NCBI GenBank assembly: GCA_035606915.1
Contig: DATNDU010000031.1
Span: 19,668 to 83,667, forward strand
DNA: 64,000 nt
From: Roseiarcus sp035606915
GTDB lineage: Bacteria > Pseudomonadota > Alphaproteobacteria > Rhizobiales > Beijerinckiaceae
Direction of reading: 5' to 3'
Shown here: piece after piece, positions 42,212 to 52,259 of the stretch
How the letters are laid out: every line of letters starts with the position of its first letter
How positions within the stretch are numbered: position 1 is the stretch's first letter
The notes under the pieces: generated by a model
Told to the model about the DNA's origin: nothing
Seen by the model: the letters and a program-made list of their open reading frames with translations, nothing else
Database searches by the model: none
Position numbers and translations under genes: made by a program

Positions 42212-42331
42212 ATGTGCGGCGACGCGGAGCCGGTCATGGCTATGCTGATTTTTCTCGCAGGTTTGGCGATGGGCGCGGCCTTCGGCCTCGCCGTGCTTGG
42301 CGCGGTGGTTTTGAGACCCGGGCGCGCCTGA
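42212..42331 (+). CDS. Small single-pass membrane protein (candidate)
   Basis: This 39-residue ORF (or 31 from ATG 42236) has one hydrophobic helix, MLIFLAGLAMGAAFGLAVLG, and then VVLRPGRA. It begins directly after an 80-base AT-rich block and ends 8 bases before the patatin stop, convergent with it. A clear Shine-Dalgarno is missing. No family is recognised. Its hydrophobic, clean composition argues for a real micro-protein, but confidence is limited by its length. Confidence 0.45.
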   Translation: MCGDAEPVMAMLIFLAGLAMGAAFGLAVLGAVVLRPGRA

Positions 42332-42339
42332 CCCGGCTC

Positions 42340-43353
42340 TCAGTCCGTCGCCGGTTTTTGCAGCGTCGCCGCGATGTCGAGCGTCGAGCGCTCGCCGATC
42401 GCGGCGTAGTTCTGCTCCAGCCATAGCTTGGCGCTGTCGCGGCCGAGATCGCGCAATTGCTGGAGGAAGCGCCACGAGATGTCGAATTTGGAGCTTGGCG
42501 GATAATCCTCCAGCTTGCCGTGGCCGCCGATGCGGTGCAGGCGCTCCAGCCGGTAGCGGGGGCTGTTCAGCACGCCCTCGCGGACCAGCCGGGCGACGAA
42601 ATCGGCGGCGCGCAGTTCCGCCAGCAGGCTGGCGTTGAACGTGATCTCGTCGATGCGATTGCTGATCGCGTCCGGCGTCTGCGGTGTGTCTTTGCGCGTG
42701 ATCGGATTGATCTGCACGATGATCGCGTCGCGGCAGTCGGTCTCGTAAAACAACGGCCACAGCGGCGGATTGCCGGAATAGCCGCCATCCCAATAAGGCT
42801 CGCCGTCGATGACAGCGGCCTGGAACAGATGCGGCAGCGTCGCCGAAGCAATGACGTGCTCGGGGGTGAGTACGTCGCGGCGGAAAATGGTCCCCATGCC
42901 GGTGCGCACGTTGGTGGCGGCGACGAACAGTTTTGGCCCGTCGCCTTGGCGCAGTTTCTCGAAATCCACCAGCGCCGCCAGGGTGTCGCGCAGCGGATTG
43001 ATGTTGAAGGGATTGAAGGCGTAAGGCGTACTCGCCTGCGCAGCGGCGTCCGCCACCGAGGCCGGCGCAAACATCACCCTCCACATCGATGCCCAGGCGT
43101 CGACGACCGGGATCGTCGCGCCGGGCCCACTCTCCAGCGCCAGTGCGCGCCAGAATTTCGTCAGCTTCGCCCGCGCCTGCTCGCGCCCTTCGGCGAGCCC
43201 CGCCGCCATCACCACCGCGTTCATGGCGCCGGAACTGGCGCCACTGACGCCGGCGATCTCCAGCCGCTCGTCCTCCAGGATGGCGTCGAGCGCCCCCCAG
43301 GCGAAGGCGCCGTGCGCGCCGCCGCCTTGCAGCGCCAGATTGACCCGCTTCAC
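42340..43353 (-). CDS. Patatin-like phospholipase
   Basis: This 337-residue protein has the oxyanion glycine motif LALQGGGAHGAFAWG near 5-19, the nucleophile in GVSGASSGAMNA near 37 (GxSxG), and catalytic Asp in DGGYSGNPPLWP near 195. Patatin lipases of this type are encoded next to 3-hydroxybutyrate dehydrogenase in many alphaproteobacteria and may release acyl or hydroxyacyl groups from lipid or PHB. It starts at GTG 43353, overlapping the dehydrogenase stop by 4 bases (GTGA). Confidence 0.9.
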   Translation of the reverse strand: MKRVNLALQGGGAHGAFAWGALDAILEDERLEIAGVSGASSGAMNAVVMAAGLAEGREQARAKLTKFWRALALESGPGATIPVVDAWASMWRVMFAPASVADAAAQASTPYAFNPFNINPLRDTLAALVDFEKLRQGDGPKLFVAATNVRTGMGTIFRRDVLTPEHVIASATLPHLFQAAVIDGEPYWDGGYSGNPPLWPLFYETDCRDAIIVQINPITRKDTPQTPDAISNRIDEITFNASLLAELRAADFVARLVREGVLNSPRYRLERLHRIGGHGKLEDYPPSSKFDISWRFLQQLRDLGRDSAKLWLEQNYAAIGERSTLDIAATLQKPATD

Positions 43354-44135
43354 GCCGCCGTCCAGCCGCCGTCGATCGACATATTCGCGCCGGTGATCTG
43401 CTGCGCCGCGTCCGAGCAGAGGTAGCAGACGAGCGCGGCGACCTCCTCGACGGTGACGAATTGCTTGGTCGGCTGCGCCGCCAGCATCACGTCGTTGACG
43501 ACCTGTTCGCGCGTCAGGCCGCGCACCTTCATCGTATCGGCGACCTGGCCCGCCACCAGCGGCGTCCACACATAGCCGGGCGACACGCAATTGGCCGTGA
43601 CCCCGAAAGTGGCGAGTTCCAGCGCCGCCGTCTTGGTGAGGCCGGCCAGGCCATGCTTGGCCGCGACATAGGCCGATTTGAACGGCGAGGCGACGAGGCT
43701 GTGGGCGCTCGCCGTGTTGACGATGCGCCCCCACTTGCGCGCCTTCATGCCGGGAATGGCGGCGCGCATGGTGTGGAAGGCCGACGACAGGTTGATGGCG
43801 AGGATGGCGTTCCACTTCTCGATGGGGAAATCCTCTATGGCCGAGACGAACTGGATGCCGGCATTGTTGACGAGGATGTCGACGCCGCCGAGCGCCTGCT
43901 CGGCGCGTTTGACCATGGTGGCGATTTCGTCGGGCTTCGACATATCGGCGCCGTCGTGCAGCGCCTTGACGCCGAACTCGGAGGCGATCGCCGCACGCTC
44001 CCGCTCGATCGTCGCCGCTTCGCCGAAGCCGTTGATGACGACGTCGGCGCCTTGCGCGGCGAGCCCGCGTGCGATGGCGAGGCCGATGCCGCTGGTCGAC
44101 CCCGTGACGAGAGCGCGGCGGGTTTTGAGCGACAT
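43350..44135 (-). CDS. bdhA: 3-hydroxybutyrate dehydrogenase
   Basis: This 261-residue SDR interconverts 3-hydroxybutyrate and acetoacetate with NAD. The cofactor motif is TGSTSGIGLAIARGLA near 11-26, NNAGIQFVSAIEDFP near 90, active-site Ser in NTASAHSLVASPFKSAY, Tyr-x3-Lys in YVAAKHG, and the diagnostic VTANCVSPGYVWTPLV segment and DGGWTA end. It lies upstream of the patatin in one operon. A TTGC-N3-GCAA inverted repeat, similar to PhaR boxes, lies 39-49 bases upstream of the ATG. Confidence 0.93.
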   Translation of the reverse strand: MSLKTRRALVTGSTSGIGLAIARGLAAQGADVVINGFGEAATIERERAAIASEFGVKALHDGADMSKPDEIATMVKRAEQALGGVDILVNNAGIQFVSAIEDFPIEKWNAILAINLSSAFHTMRAAIPGMKARKWGRIVNTASAHSLVASPFKSAYVAAKHGLAGLTKTAALELATFGVTANCVSPGYVWTPLVAGQVADTMKVRGLTREQVVNDVMLAAQPTKQFVTVEEVAALVCYLCSDAAQQITGANMSIDGGWTAA

Positions 44136-44173
44136 GGCGGACTCCTTCCGTTGGCGCCGCAGGCTATAGGTTA

Positions 44174-44184
44174 TTGCAGTGCAA
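44174..44184. promoter_or_regulatory. PhaR-like box upstream of bdhA
   Basis: TTGCAGTGCAA, a TTGC-N3-GCAA inverted repeat, resembles the TGC-rich sites described for the PHB regulator PhaR. The link to bdhA is by position and family knowledge only. Confidence 0.45.
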
Positions 44185-44495
44185 AAGGCGAGGGGGCGGG
44201 GCGGAACCGGCCTCGAACATCTCGGCGCGGCGCAAGTCGCTCGATGAAGGCGTATCTCGCCTGTACGTATCGGCGAAATGCGCCGTCGCTTTTTTTGAGG
44301 CGAGTGGCGCTCCCTTCGCACACGAGCCAACTCGGTTTTCAGCCAGCCGACTTCCATCTGCTTTCGCTGACCGTCGAACGGCCCGCAGCCTGCGCGTTCG
44401 CTCAGTTGTTCGGCGTCTGGCCCGATAGCCTCAGCGACGCACTGACCCGAGACTGTCGCTGCCCGCTGCGAACATCGGACATGCGCGAAGCCGGC
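44185..44495. other. Gap between bdhA and livF
   Basis: The stretch between the livF stop and the bdhA promoter, about 310 bases, holds no convincing gene. The short ORFs here are arginine-rich and lack a ribosome binding site. Confidence 0.4.
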
Positions 44496-45194
44496 TCAGA
44501 CTTCGAGCCACTCGCGGCGGATCTCGGTGTTGGCCATCAACTCGGCCGGCGTGCCTTCAAACACCATGCGGCCGTGCCCCATTACGTAGACGCGGCGGGA
44601 GATGCGCAAGGCGATGACCAGGCGCTGCTCGACCAGCAGGATTGAAATGCCGCGCTTGGCGATCTCTTGCAGCAGTTCGCCAATGCGCTCGACCATCTGC
44701 GGCGCCAGGCCCTCAGCCGGTTCGTCGATCATGATCAGGTCGGGGTCGCCCATCAGCGTGCGGCAAATGGTCAACATCTGCTGCTCGCCGCCCGAGAGGG
44801 CGGCGCCGGGCGCGGCGGCGCGAGCGCGCAACTGCGGGAACAGGCGCCAGGTCTCGTCAAGGCTCCAGCGTCCGCCCTTCTGGCCGGGTTTGATGCCTAG
44901 CAGCAGGTTCTGCGCCACGGTCGTCGCCGGGAAGATGGCGCGATCCTCGGGCACATAGCCGATGCCGAGGCGAGCGATCTCGTAGGGCTTGAGGCCGGCG
45001 ATCGAGCGGTTCTTGAACACCACCTCGCCACGCGGCGCTGGATTGCCCATGATCGCCTTCAGCGTCGTCGAGCGGCCGACGCCGTTGCGCCCGAGAATGC
45101 TGACGATCTCATTGGCCCCAACGGTTAGGTTGACGCCCTGGAGGATGTGGCTCTTGCCGTAAAAGGCGTGCAGGTCGCGCACTTCCAGCATCAC
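44496..45194 (-). CDS. livF: LivF-type ABC ATP-binding protein with Arg in Walker A
   Basis: This nucleotide-binding subunit of about 232 residues has signature LSGGEQQ near 135, Walker B LIMIDEPAEGLAP near 156, and a switch His region LLVEQRLV (Gln instead of His at that position, as is usual for LivF). The P-loop reads GRNGVGRST: the Walker A Lys is replaced by Arg41 (codon CGC, confirmed on the given strand). Lys-to-Arg there generally prevents ATP hydrolysis in ABC proteins, so the site may be weak. It may start at GTG 45194 or ATG 45191. It is the last gene of the Liv operon. Confidence 0.9.
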   Translation of the reverse strand: MMLEVRDLHAFYGKSHILQGVNLTVGANEIVSILGRNGVGRSTTLKAIMGNPAPRGEVVFKNRSIAGLKPYEIARLGIGYVPEDRAIFPATTVAQNLLLGIKPGQKGGRWSLDETWRLFPQLRARAAAPGAALSGGEQQMLTICRTLMGDPDLIMIDEPAEGLAPQMVERIGELLQEIAKRGISILLVEQRLVIALRISRRVYVMGHGRMVFEGTPAELMANTEIRREWLEV

Positions 45195-45955
45195 GCGGCC
45201 TCAGTCCCGAGATAGGCTTGTTGCACCGCCGGGTTCGACTTGATGCTATCGGGCGCGCCCGAGGCGATGATCTCGCCGTAGACCAAAACGGAGATGCGAT
45301 CGGCGAGGTCGAAGACGACCCCCATGTCGTGTTCGATCATCAGCAGCGTCCTGTTTTCGCTGACCCGGCGGATCAGCGACACGACGCGTTCGGTTTCGGC
45401 GCGGCTCATTCCCGCCGTCGGTTCGTCCAGCAGCAGAATGTCGGCGTTGCCGGCGATGGTGAGGCCGATCTCAAGCGCCCGTTGTTCGCCGTAGGTGAGC
45501 ACCCCGGCCGGCGTTCGCCAGCGGTCGAGCAGATTGATCTCGGTCAGGATCTGTTCGGTGCGCTGGCGAACGTCGGCGAGGCGCTCGATGTTGCGCCAGA
45601 ACGAATATTTGTAGCCCATCGCCCACAGCGTGGCGCAGCGCACGTTCTCCCACACGCTGAGCCGCGGGAAAATGTTGGTGATCTGGAAGCTGCGCGACAG
45701 GCCGCGGCGGTTGATGAGTTGCGGCGCCATGCCGGCGATGTCCTTGCCGCGCAGGCGGATGGCGCCGCCGCTCGGCCGGTAGCGACCGCTGATGAGGTGG
45801 AACAGGGTCGACTTGCCGGCGCCATTCGGGCCGATCACCGCGTGGCGTTCGCCGCTGCGCACCGCCAGATCGACGCCGCGGATGATCTCCGTGGCGCCGA
45901 ACCGTTTGCGCAGCCCGGCAAGTTCAAGAGCGGGGTCGGGGGTGGATGCCGTCAC
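45191..45955 (-). CDS. livG: LivG-type ABC ATP-binding protein
   Basis: This 254-residue NBD has the Walker A motif GPNGAGKST, signature LTYGEQR (a usual LivG variant), Walker B ILLLDEPTAGM, and His in MIEHDMGVV. It forms the ATPase pair with LivF. GTG 45955 overlaps the livM stop by 4 bases. The overlap with livF is also 4 bases (GTGATG), so the two are translationally coupled. Confidence 0.93.
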   Translation of the reverse strand: MTASTPDPALELAGLRKRFGATEIIRGVDLAVRSGERHAVIGPNGAGKSTLFHLISGRYRPSGGAIRLRGKDIAGMAPQLINRRGLSRSFQITNIFPRLSVWENVRCATLWAMGYKYSFWRNIERLADVRQRTEQILTEINLLDRWRTPAGVLTYGEQRALEIGLTIAGNADILLLDEPTAGMSRAETERVVSLIRRVSENRTLLMIEHDMGVVFDLADRISVLVYGEIIASGAPDSIKSNPAVQQAYLGTEAA

Positions 45956-47250
45956 GTCGTCGCTCCCCGCGCTGCCGCCGCCGCCTCGTCGTAGGCATCG
46001 CCCGCCAGGCGCGCGGCGCGCAGAAACAGCCAAACCCCGCCCGCCAGCAAGATGGCCGCTATCAACCAGGGCAGCGGCGCGTCGGCCTTGAAGGCAACGT
46101 GGAAGAACGTCATGTCAGGCCCGTCCGCGGCGTGGACAGTGAGCTGGTTGGTCATCTCGATGACCAGGCTCACCCCGGCGAGCGCGACAAGCCCCGGCAG
46201 CAACGCCAGGGCGTAATAGGGCGCGACCCGATGCAACCGGCGCGACCGCAGCAACAGCCGCTGTTTAACCAGCAGCCCGGCGATGCCTTCGGGCGCGAAC
46301 ATCACCATGCCGATAAACAGCAGGCCGAAGTAAAGTTGCCAGGCGTCGGTGATGCCGCTCATCACGGTCTGGAGATAGGTGACAAGGATCGCGCCGATGA
46401 TCGGGCCGGCGAAATCGCCGACGCCGCCGATGTAGGTCATCAGAATGACGGTTCCCGACTCGGCCGCCCCCATCTGCGCCGAGTTTACGATCTCGAAGTT
46501 GATCGCCGCCAGCCCGCCGGCGACGCCGGCGAACAGGCCCGACAGACTGAAGGCGAGAAAGCGGACCGCCTGCGTGTTGTAGCCGATGAAGCGGGCGCGC
46601 TCCGGGTTGTCGCGCACGGCGTTGCAGATGCGGCCGAAGGGGGTTTGGGTCAGCGCGTACATCGCCGCCGTCGACGCCAGGCACCAGGCGGCGATGAGAT
46701 AATAGACCTGGATCTGCGGCCCGAAGGTGACGCCGAACAGATGGATCAGGTCGGTGCGGTCGGTCGTCACGCCCTCCTCGCCGCCAAAGAAGTGGCGCAG
46801 GATCAGCGCACTCGAAGACACCAACTCGCCGACGCCGAGCGTTATCATGGCGAAAGCGGTGCCGGCGCGCCGGGTCGACACGGCGCCGAATATAATGCCG
46901 AACACCAGGCCGGCGGCGCCGCCGACGAGCGGAAACACCATCAGCGGCAACGGCGCGTTGTGGCTTTCGACCACGTTCATCATATGCGCGGTGAGGAAGC
47001 CGCCAAGCCCGAAGAAGACGGCGTGCCCGAACGACAGCAGGCCGGTCTGTCCGAGCAGCATGTTGTAAGACAGAGCGAAGATGATCGCCGTCCCCATCAG
47101 GCACAAGGTGGTCAGCGCCAGCCCCGAACTGAAAAGGTGTGGCAGCGCCGCGAGCACCACAATGGCCGCGATCCAGACGCCATAGCTGGCGAAAAAGCCG
47201 CTGCCGCGGCCCAATGGCGCAGCACTGACCCCGGGCCCGGCGGCGCTCAC
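45952..47250 (-). CDS. livM: LivM-type permease with extended C-terminus
   Basis: This 432-residue BPD_transp_2 permease has FGHAVFFGLGGFLTAH near 75, the EAA-like NPERARFIGYN segment, and YIGGVGDFAGPIIGAI. It is about 80-100 residues longer than typical LivM: after the membrane core two more hydrophobic helices and a short tail follow (about 350-432, including LLPGLVALAGVSLVIEM and LPWLIAAILLAGGVWLFL). The function of the extension is unknown. Overlaps of 4 bases with both livH and livG give tight coupling. Confidence 0.88.
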   Translation of the reverse strand: MSAAGPGVSAAPLGRGSGFFASYGVWIAAIVVLAALPHLFSSGLALTTLCLMGTAIIFALSYNMLLGQTGLLSFGHAVFFGLGGFLTAHMMNVVESHNAPLPLMVFPLVGGAAGLVFGIIFGAVSTRRAGTAFAMITLGVGELVSSSALILRHFFGGEEGVTTDRTDLIHLFGVTFGPQIQVYYLIAAWCLASTAAMYALTQTPFGRICNAVRDNPERARFIGYNTQAVRFLAFSLSGLFAGVAGGLAAINFEIVNSAQMGAAESGTVILMTYIGGVGDFAGPIIGAILVTYLQTVMSGITDAWQLYFGLLFIGMVMFAPEGIAGLLVKQRLLLRSRRLHRVAPYYALALLPGLVALAGVSLVIEMTNQLTVHAADGPDMTFFHVAFKADAPLPWLIAAILLAGGVWLFLRAARLAGDAYDEAAAAARGATT

Positions 47251-48197
47251 GTCTCGCGTGTCCCCATCAATCCGCGCGGTCTGAAGATCAGGATCAGCAC
47301 CAGCAGCAGGTAAGGAAGAATGGGGCCGATCTGCGCCACGGTTATCGTCCAGATGTCGCCGAAAAAGTCCCTCAGCGCGCTGGCCGCCGCCAAATGGCCG
47401 AACGCCCCAGCAAGCGAGGCGTTGGAGGCGATGGCGAAAGTTTGCACGAGCCCGATCAGCAACGAGGCGACGAAGGCGCCGCCCAACGATCCCAGACCGC
47501 CCACCACCACCACCACGAACAGGATCGGCCCCAACTGCGCCGCCATGTTCGATTGAGTGACCAGCGCCGGGCCGGCGATGACGCCGGCGACCGCCGCCAG
47601 CGCCGTGCCGACGCCGAACACCAGCATGAAGATGCGGTCGACATTGTGGCCGAGCATGCCGACCATTTCAGGATGGCTGAGCGCCGCCTGAACGATCAAT
47701 CCGATGCGCGTCCGCTTCACCGCCGCCAGCAGCGCGACGAAGATCGCGGCGGCGATCGCCAGTTCGAAAATCTTGTAGGCGGGATAGTCGATCGAAAACG
47801 CAGTGAAGGCAGGGAAATCGAGCGCGCGCGGCGTTTGGTAGTTCACCGGCAACTTGCCCCACACCATGCCGACCAGTTCCTCGATGACGAAGGCGAGGCC
47901 GAACGTGAACAGCAGTTCAGCGGCGTGGCCGTGCCGATGCACCCGCCGCAGCCCGTAACGCTCCACCGCCACGCCGATGCCGCCCACCAACAGCGGCGCG
48001 ATCGCCAAGCCGGCCCAGAAGCCAAGACGCCGGCTGATCTCGAAGCCGAAGAAGGCGCCCAGCATGTAGAAGCTGGCGTGGGCGAAATTGAGCACGCCCA
48101 TCATGCTGAAAATGACGGTCAGGCCACTGGCCATCAGGAACAACAGCATACCGTAGAGGACGCCGTTCAGCGTCGAGATGAATATGATCTCAGTCAC
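47247..48197 (-). CDS. livH: LivH-type permease
   Basis: This 316-residue BPD_transp_2 permease has about 8 membrane helices, with FAHASFYMLGAFFGFEIS near 40 and the VVVVGGLGSLGGAFVASLLIG region near 225-245. It partners LivM. It follows the binding-protein gene after a 96-base gap and overlaps livM by 4 bases. Confidence 0.92.
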   Translation of the reverse strand: MTEIIFISTLNGVLYGMLLFLMASGLTVIFSMMGVLNFAHASFYMLGAFFGFEISRRLGFWAGLAIAPLLVGGIGVAVERYGLRRVHRHGHAAELLFTFGLAFVIEELVGMVWGKLPVNYQTPRALDFPAFTAFSIDYPAYKIFELAIAAAIFVALLAAVKRTRIGLIVQAALSHPEMVGMLGHNVDRIFMLVFGVGTALAAVAGVIAGPALVTQSNMAAQLGPILFVVVVVGGLGSLGGAFVASLLIGLVQTFAIASNASLAGAFGHLAAASALRDFFGDIWTITVAQIGPILPYLLLVLILIFRPRGLMGTRET

Positions 48198-48293
48198 GGC
48201 TCATCGCACCCACCGTTCCGGGAATTTCCGATTGAATGTCGCGCCGCTAGGGCCGCGGCGGAGGACGCTCGCGCCGCCGCAGCCCCGCCTACA

Positions 48294-49544
48294 CTATTGC
48301 GGACGCTTCATTTTGCAAGTGGTGGGAACGATGGTGTCGGCGAGCGGGATGCTCGCCGACAGCTTCCAGCCCCAGCCGGTGTGCTCCTCGTCGAACGGTT
48401 GGCGGGCGTTGAGCGGGCCGAAATCAGAGATGTAGAGCGGTTGGAAGAACTGATGGTCTTCCTTGCGCATGAAGCCTTCCTGACCGCTGCTGAAAGTGGC
48501 GTATTTCATGCCTTCGAGCTTGGGCGCGATCTTCACGGGATCATCCGACTTCGCCTGCGTGATCGCCTCGAACAGCATTCCCGTCAGGTTGAACATGCGG
48601 GGATAGAACACCGGGTCCGATTCATATTTGGCGATATAGGCGCTCGCGGTCGCTTGCGCCGGCTTATAGGGGAGGTTGTTGAAGCCCTCGGTGATCTGGA
48701 AGACATGATCGGGCAGGTTCGCCTGCTTGATCGCCGTCGGGCCGCCGGCGCCGCCGGCATAGAATGTGTACCAATTGGCTTTCAGCCCCGCGTCGCCCGC
48801 CGCCTTTATCAACAACGCAAAGTCCTGGCCCCAGTTGCCGGTGATGACGGTGTCGGCTCCCGACGCCTTGATCTTGGCGATATAGGGCGAAAAGTCGGTG
48901 ACCTTGACCAAAGGGTGGAACTCGTTGCCGACGATTTGGATGTCGGGGCGCGCCGCCTTCAACAAGCGCACTGCGTCGTCGGCCACCGAGTGACCGAACG
49001 AGTAGTCTTGATCGATCAGATAGACCTTTTTGATGTCCTTGCGCGGCTTGATGAAATTGGTCAGCGCCTCCATCTTGATGTCGACGCTGGCGTCCCAGGC
49101 GAAGTGCCAGTAGCTGCACTTCGCGTTGGTGAGGATCGGGTCAATGGCGGCGTAATTGAGGTAGATCACCTCCTTGCCGGGATTGCGCTCGTTGAACTTG
49201 GTGACGAAGTCCTCAATCGCCGCCGCCACCGAGGAGCCGTTGCCCTGGACGATAATGCGCACGCCATCGTCGATGGCCTTTTGCACCTGGACCAGACTGA
49301 CCTGCGGATTTACCTTGTTGTCGTAGGGAATGATTTCGATTTTATCGCCCATCACGCCGCCCTTGGCGTTGACCTCGTCGGCGATGAATTTGAGCTGGTT
49401 GAGGCCGATCTGGCCAATGCTGGCCGCCCCGCCCGAGAGCGGATCGACATAGCCGATCTTGATGGTTCCCGCGGCCGCCGCCGGAACGGCGGCAACGGCG
49501 AGCATGGACAGAGCAAGCGCCGTCGAAACAAGGGCTTTATTCAC
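48294..49544 (-). CDS. ABC transporter substrate-binding protein (Liv/aromatic-acid type)
   Basis: This 416-residue periplasmic type I binding protein has a Sec signal peptide (LVSTALALSMLAVAAVPAAAA). The mature domain begins with IKIGYVDPLSGGAASIGQIGLNQLKF. The family transports branched-chain amino acids, amides, urea or aromatic acids; the ligand is not readable. GTG 49544 has a strong AAGGAGG. A 96-base gap with an imperfect GC-rich hairpin separates it from livH. Confidence 0.9.
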   Translation of the reverse strand: MNKALVSTALALSMLAVAAVPAAAAGTIKIGYVDPLSGGAASIGQIGLNQLKFIADEVNAKGGVMGDKIEIIPYDNKVNPQVSLVQVQKAIDDGVRIIVQGNGSSVAAAIEDFVTKFNERNPGKEVIYLNYAAIDPILTNAKCSYWHFAWDASVDIKMEALTNFIKPRKDIKKVYLIDQDYSFGHSVADDAVRLLKAARPDIQIVGNEFHPLVKVTDFSPYIAKIKASGADTVITGNWGQDFALLIKAAGDAGLKANWYTFYAGGAGGPTAIKQANLPDHVFQITEGFNNLPYKPAQATASAYIAKYESDPVFYPRMFNLTGMLFEAITQAKSDDPVKIAPKLEGMKYATFSSGQEGFMRKEDHQFFQPLYISDFGPLNARQPFDEEHTGWGWKLSASIPLADTIVPTTCKMKRPQ

Positions 49545-49766
49545 CGGTTTCCTCCTTTTTGTTGGGTCGGATCGTCCGCTGCGCGAACGAATGCCATCAA
49601 TGCTTGATTGGCGTCGGTTCCTCCCGTTTTTTGCGCAATTCCCATTCGCCGCGCGGTCTCGTTTCGAACCGAGCGCTGTGTCGCGGTTCGGCGGCGATCC
49701 GCGTCGGTCGTCCTCCTTTGCTGCTGTTGGCTCCCTACGTTCGTTGTACTCGCGCGCGACATATGT

Positions 49767-49780
49767 TCACTAACGAGTGA
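49767..49780. promoter_or_regulatory. Inverted repeat in the Liv operon promoter
   Basis: TCACT and AGTGA around a 4-base centre, followed by GAGTTA (TAAC-N10-GTTA outer arms), is a TetR-like operator candidate about 225 bases upstream of the binding-protein start and 44 bases from the 3' end of the TetR gene. Confidence 0.5.
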
Positions 49781-49823
49781 GTGAGTTATGTAGACCCAAA
49801 GCACGCTTCTTCGCAAGACCCAT

Positions 49824-50540
49824 TCAGATCTTTGGCTCGGTCTTTCGGCACTGACAGATCGCCAGTAGCCCGGCCGTCATGAATGGCGCCATGCGCTCCT
49901 TAACCGCGGCAAAGTCGTCGGATTTGCACAGGCCGCCGGAAAGCCTGTCGATGCGCCCGGTGCGCGCCAGGGTGAGCATCAGCGCTCCGGTGACGAAGTG
50001 ATAGCCCCAAAACAGGTCCGCCTCGGCGCAATCGGGAAGCGCCTTCTTGAGCAGTTCGATCAGGCGCAGCACCACCGGATCGAAATGCTGGTCCATCATT
50101 TCGGCGCCCCACTCGGGCGTATTGGCGACCTGCGCCGTCATGGCGCCGTAGTTCTGCCAGCCTTGTTCGCCTTGAATGTAAAGATCGAGATCGGTATCGA
50201 GAAAGGCGCGAAAAGCCCCCTCAACCGAGGGCTTGCCTTTCGTCGCCTCGTCGTATTCGCTGAGCACTTTCATGCGACGCTCGCTGGTCACCACCGCGCG
50301 GCGGGCGAATGCCGCGTCGAACAGCGCCTTTTTGTCTTCGAAATAGTAGTTTATCAGCGTGTGATGCACGCCGATGCGCGTCGCCACGTCCCTCAGCGTG
50401 ACTCCGTAAAACCCGTGCTTGGAAAATAGGAACTCGGCGGCGTCGATGATCTGCTCCATCATTTCCACGCGCCGTTCCGAGTTGGTCGCCTTCTTTTGCC
50501 GGGGCTTCTTTTCTTGGGGCAAGCTCAAGCCTTTCCGCAT
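49824..50540 (-). CDS. TetR/AcrR family transcriptional regulator
   Basis: This 238-residue protein has a basic leader, then an HTH (IIDAAEFLFSKHGFYGVTLRDV, and HHTLINYYFEDKKALF) and a C-terminal ligand domain related to the TetR_C_7/regulators of fatty-acid or aromatic operons (LYIQGEQGWQNYGAMTAQVANTPEW). It is directly upstream of the Liv operon in the same direction and is its probable local regulator. Confidence 0.88.
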   Translation of the reverse strand: MRKGLSLPQEKKPRQKKATNSERRVEMMEQIIDAAEFLFSKHGFYGVTLRDVATRIGVHHTLINYYFEDKKALFDAAFARRAVVTSERRMKVLSEYDEATKGKPSVEGAFRAFLDTDLDLYIQGEQGWQNYGAMTAQVANTPEWGAEMMDQHFDPVVLRLIELLKKALPDCAEADLFWGYHFVTGALMLTLARTGRIDRLSGGLCKSDDFAAVKERMAPFMTAGLLAICQCRKTEPKI

Positions 50541-50738
50541 TCCTGCTGCGCGTCCAATTTGCGATGGAGCGGCAGCGATAGCAAATGTAGCCTTGGGATG
50601 GCGCGATTTCGCGCCAATGCAAGCGCACGCCAGGACACTCCGCCAGCTCTCGCCGGCGGGGGAGATCCGATGTCCGCCGTTCGTTGGGCTCGCACGTCTT
50701 CAGGCGAGCCCGTTCGCGCCTTTGTCGGGCGCCCCGCC

Positions 50739-52255
<1,517 letters not shown>

Positions 52256-52259
<4 letters not shown>

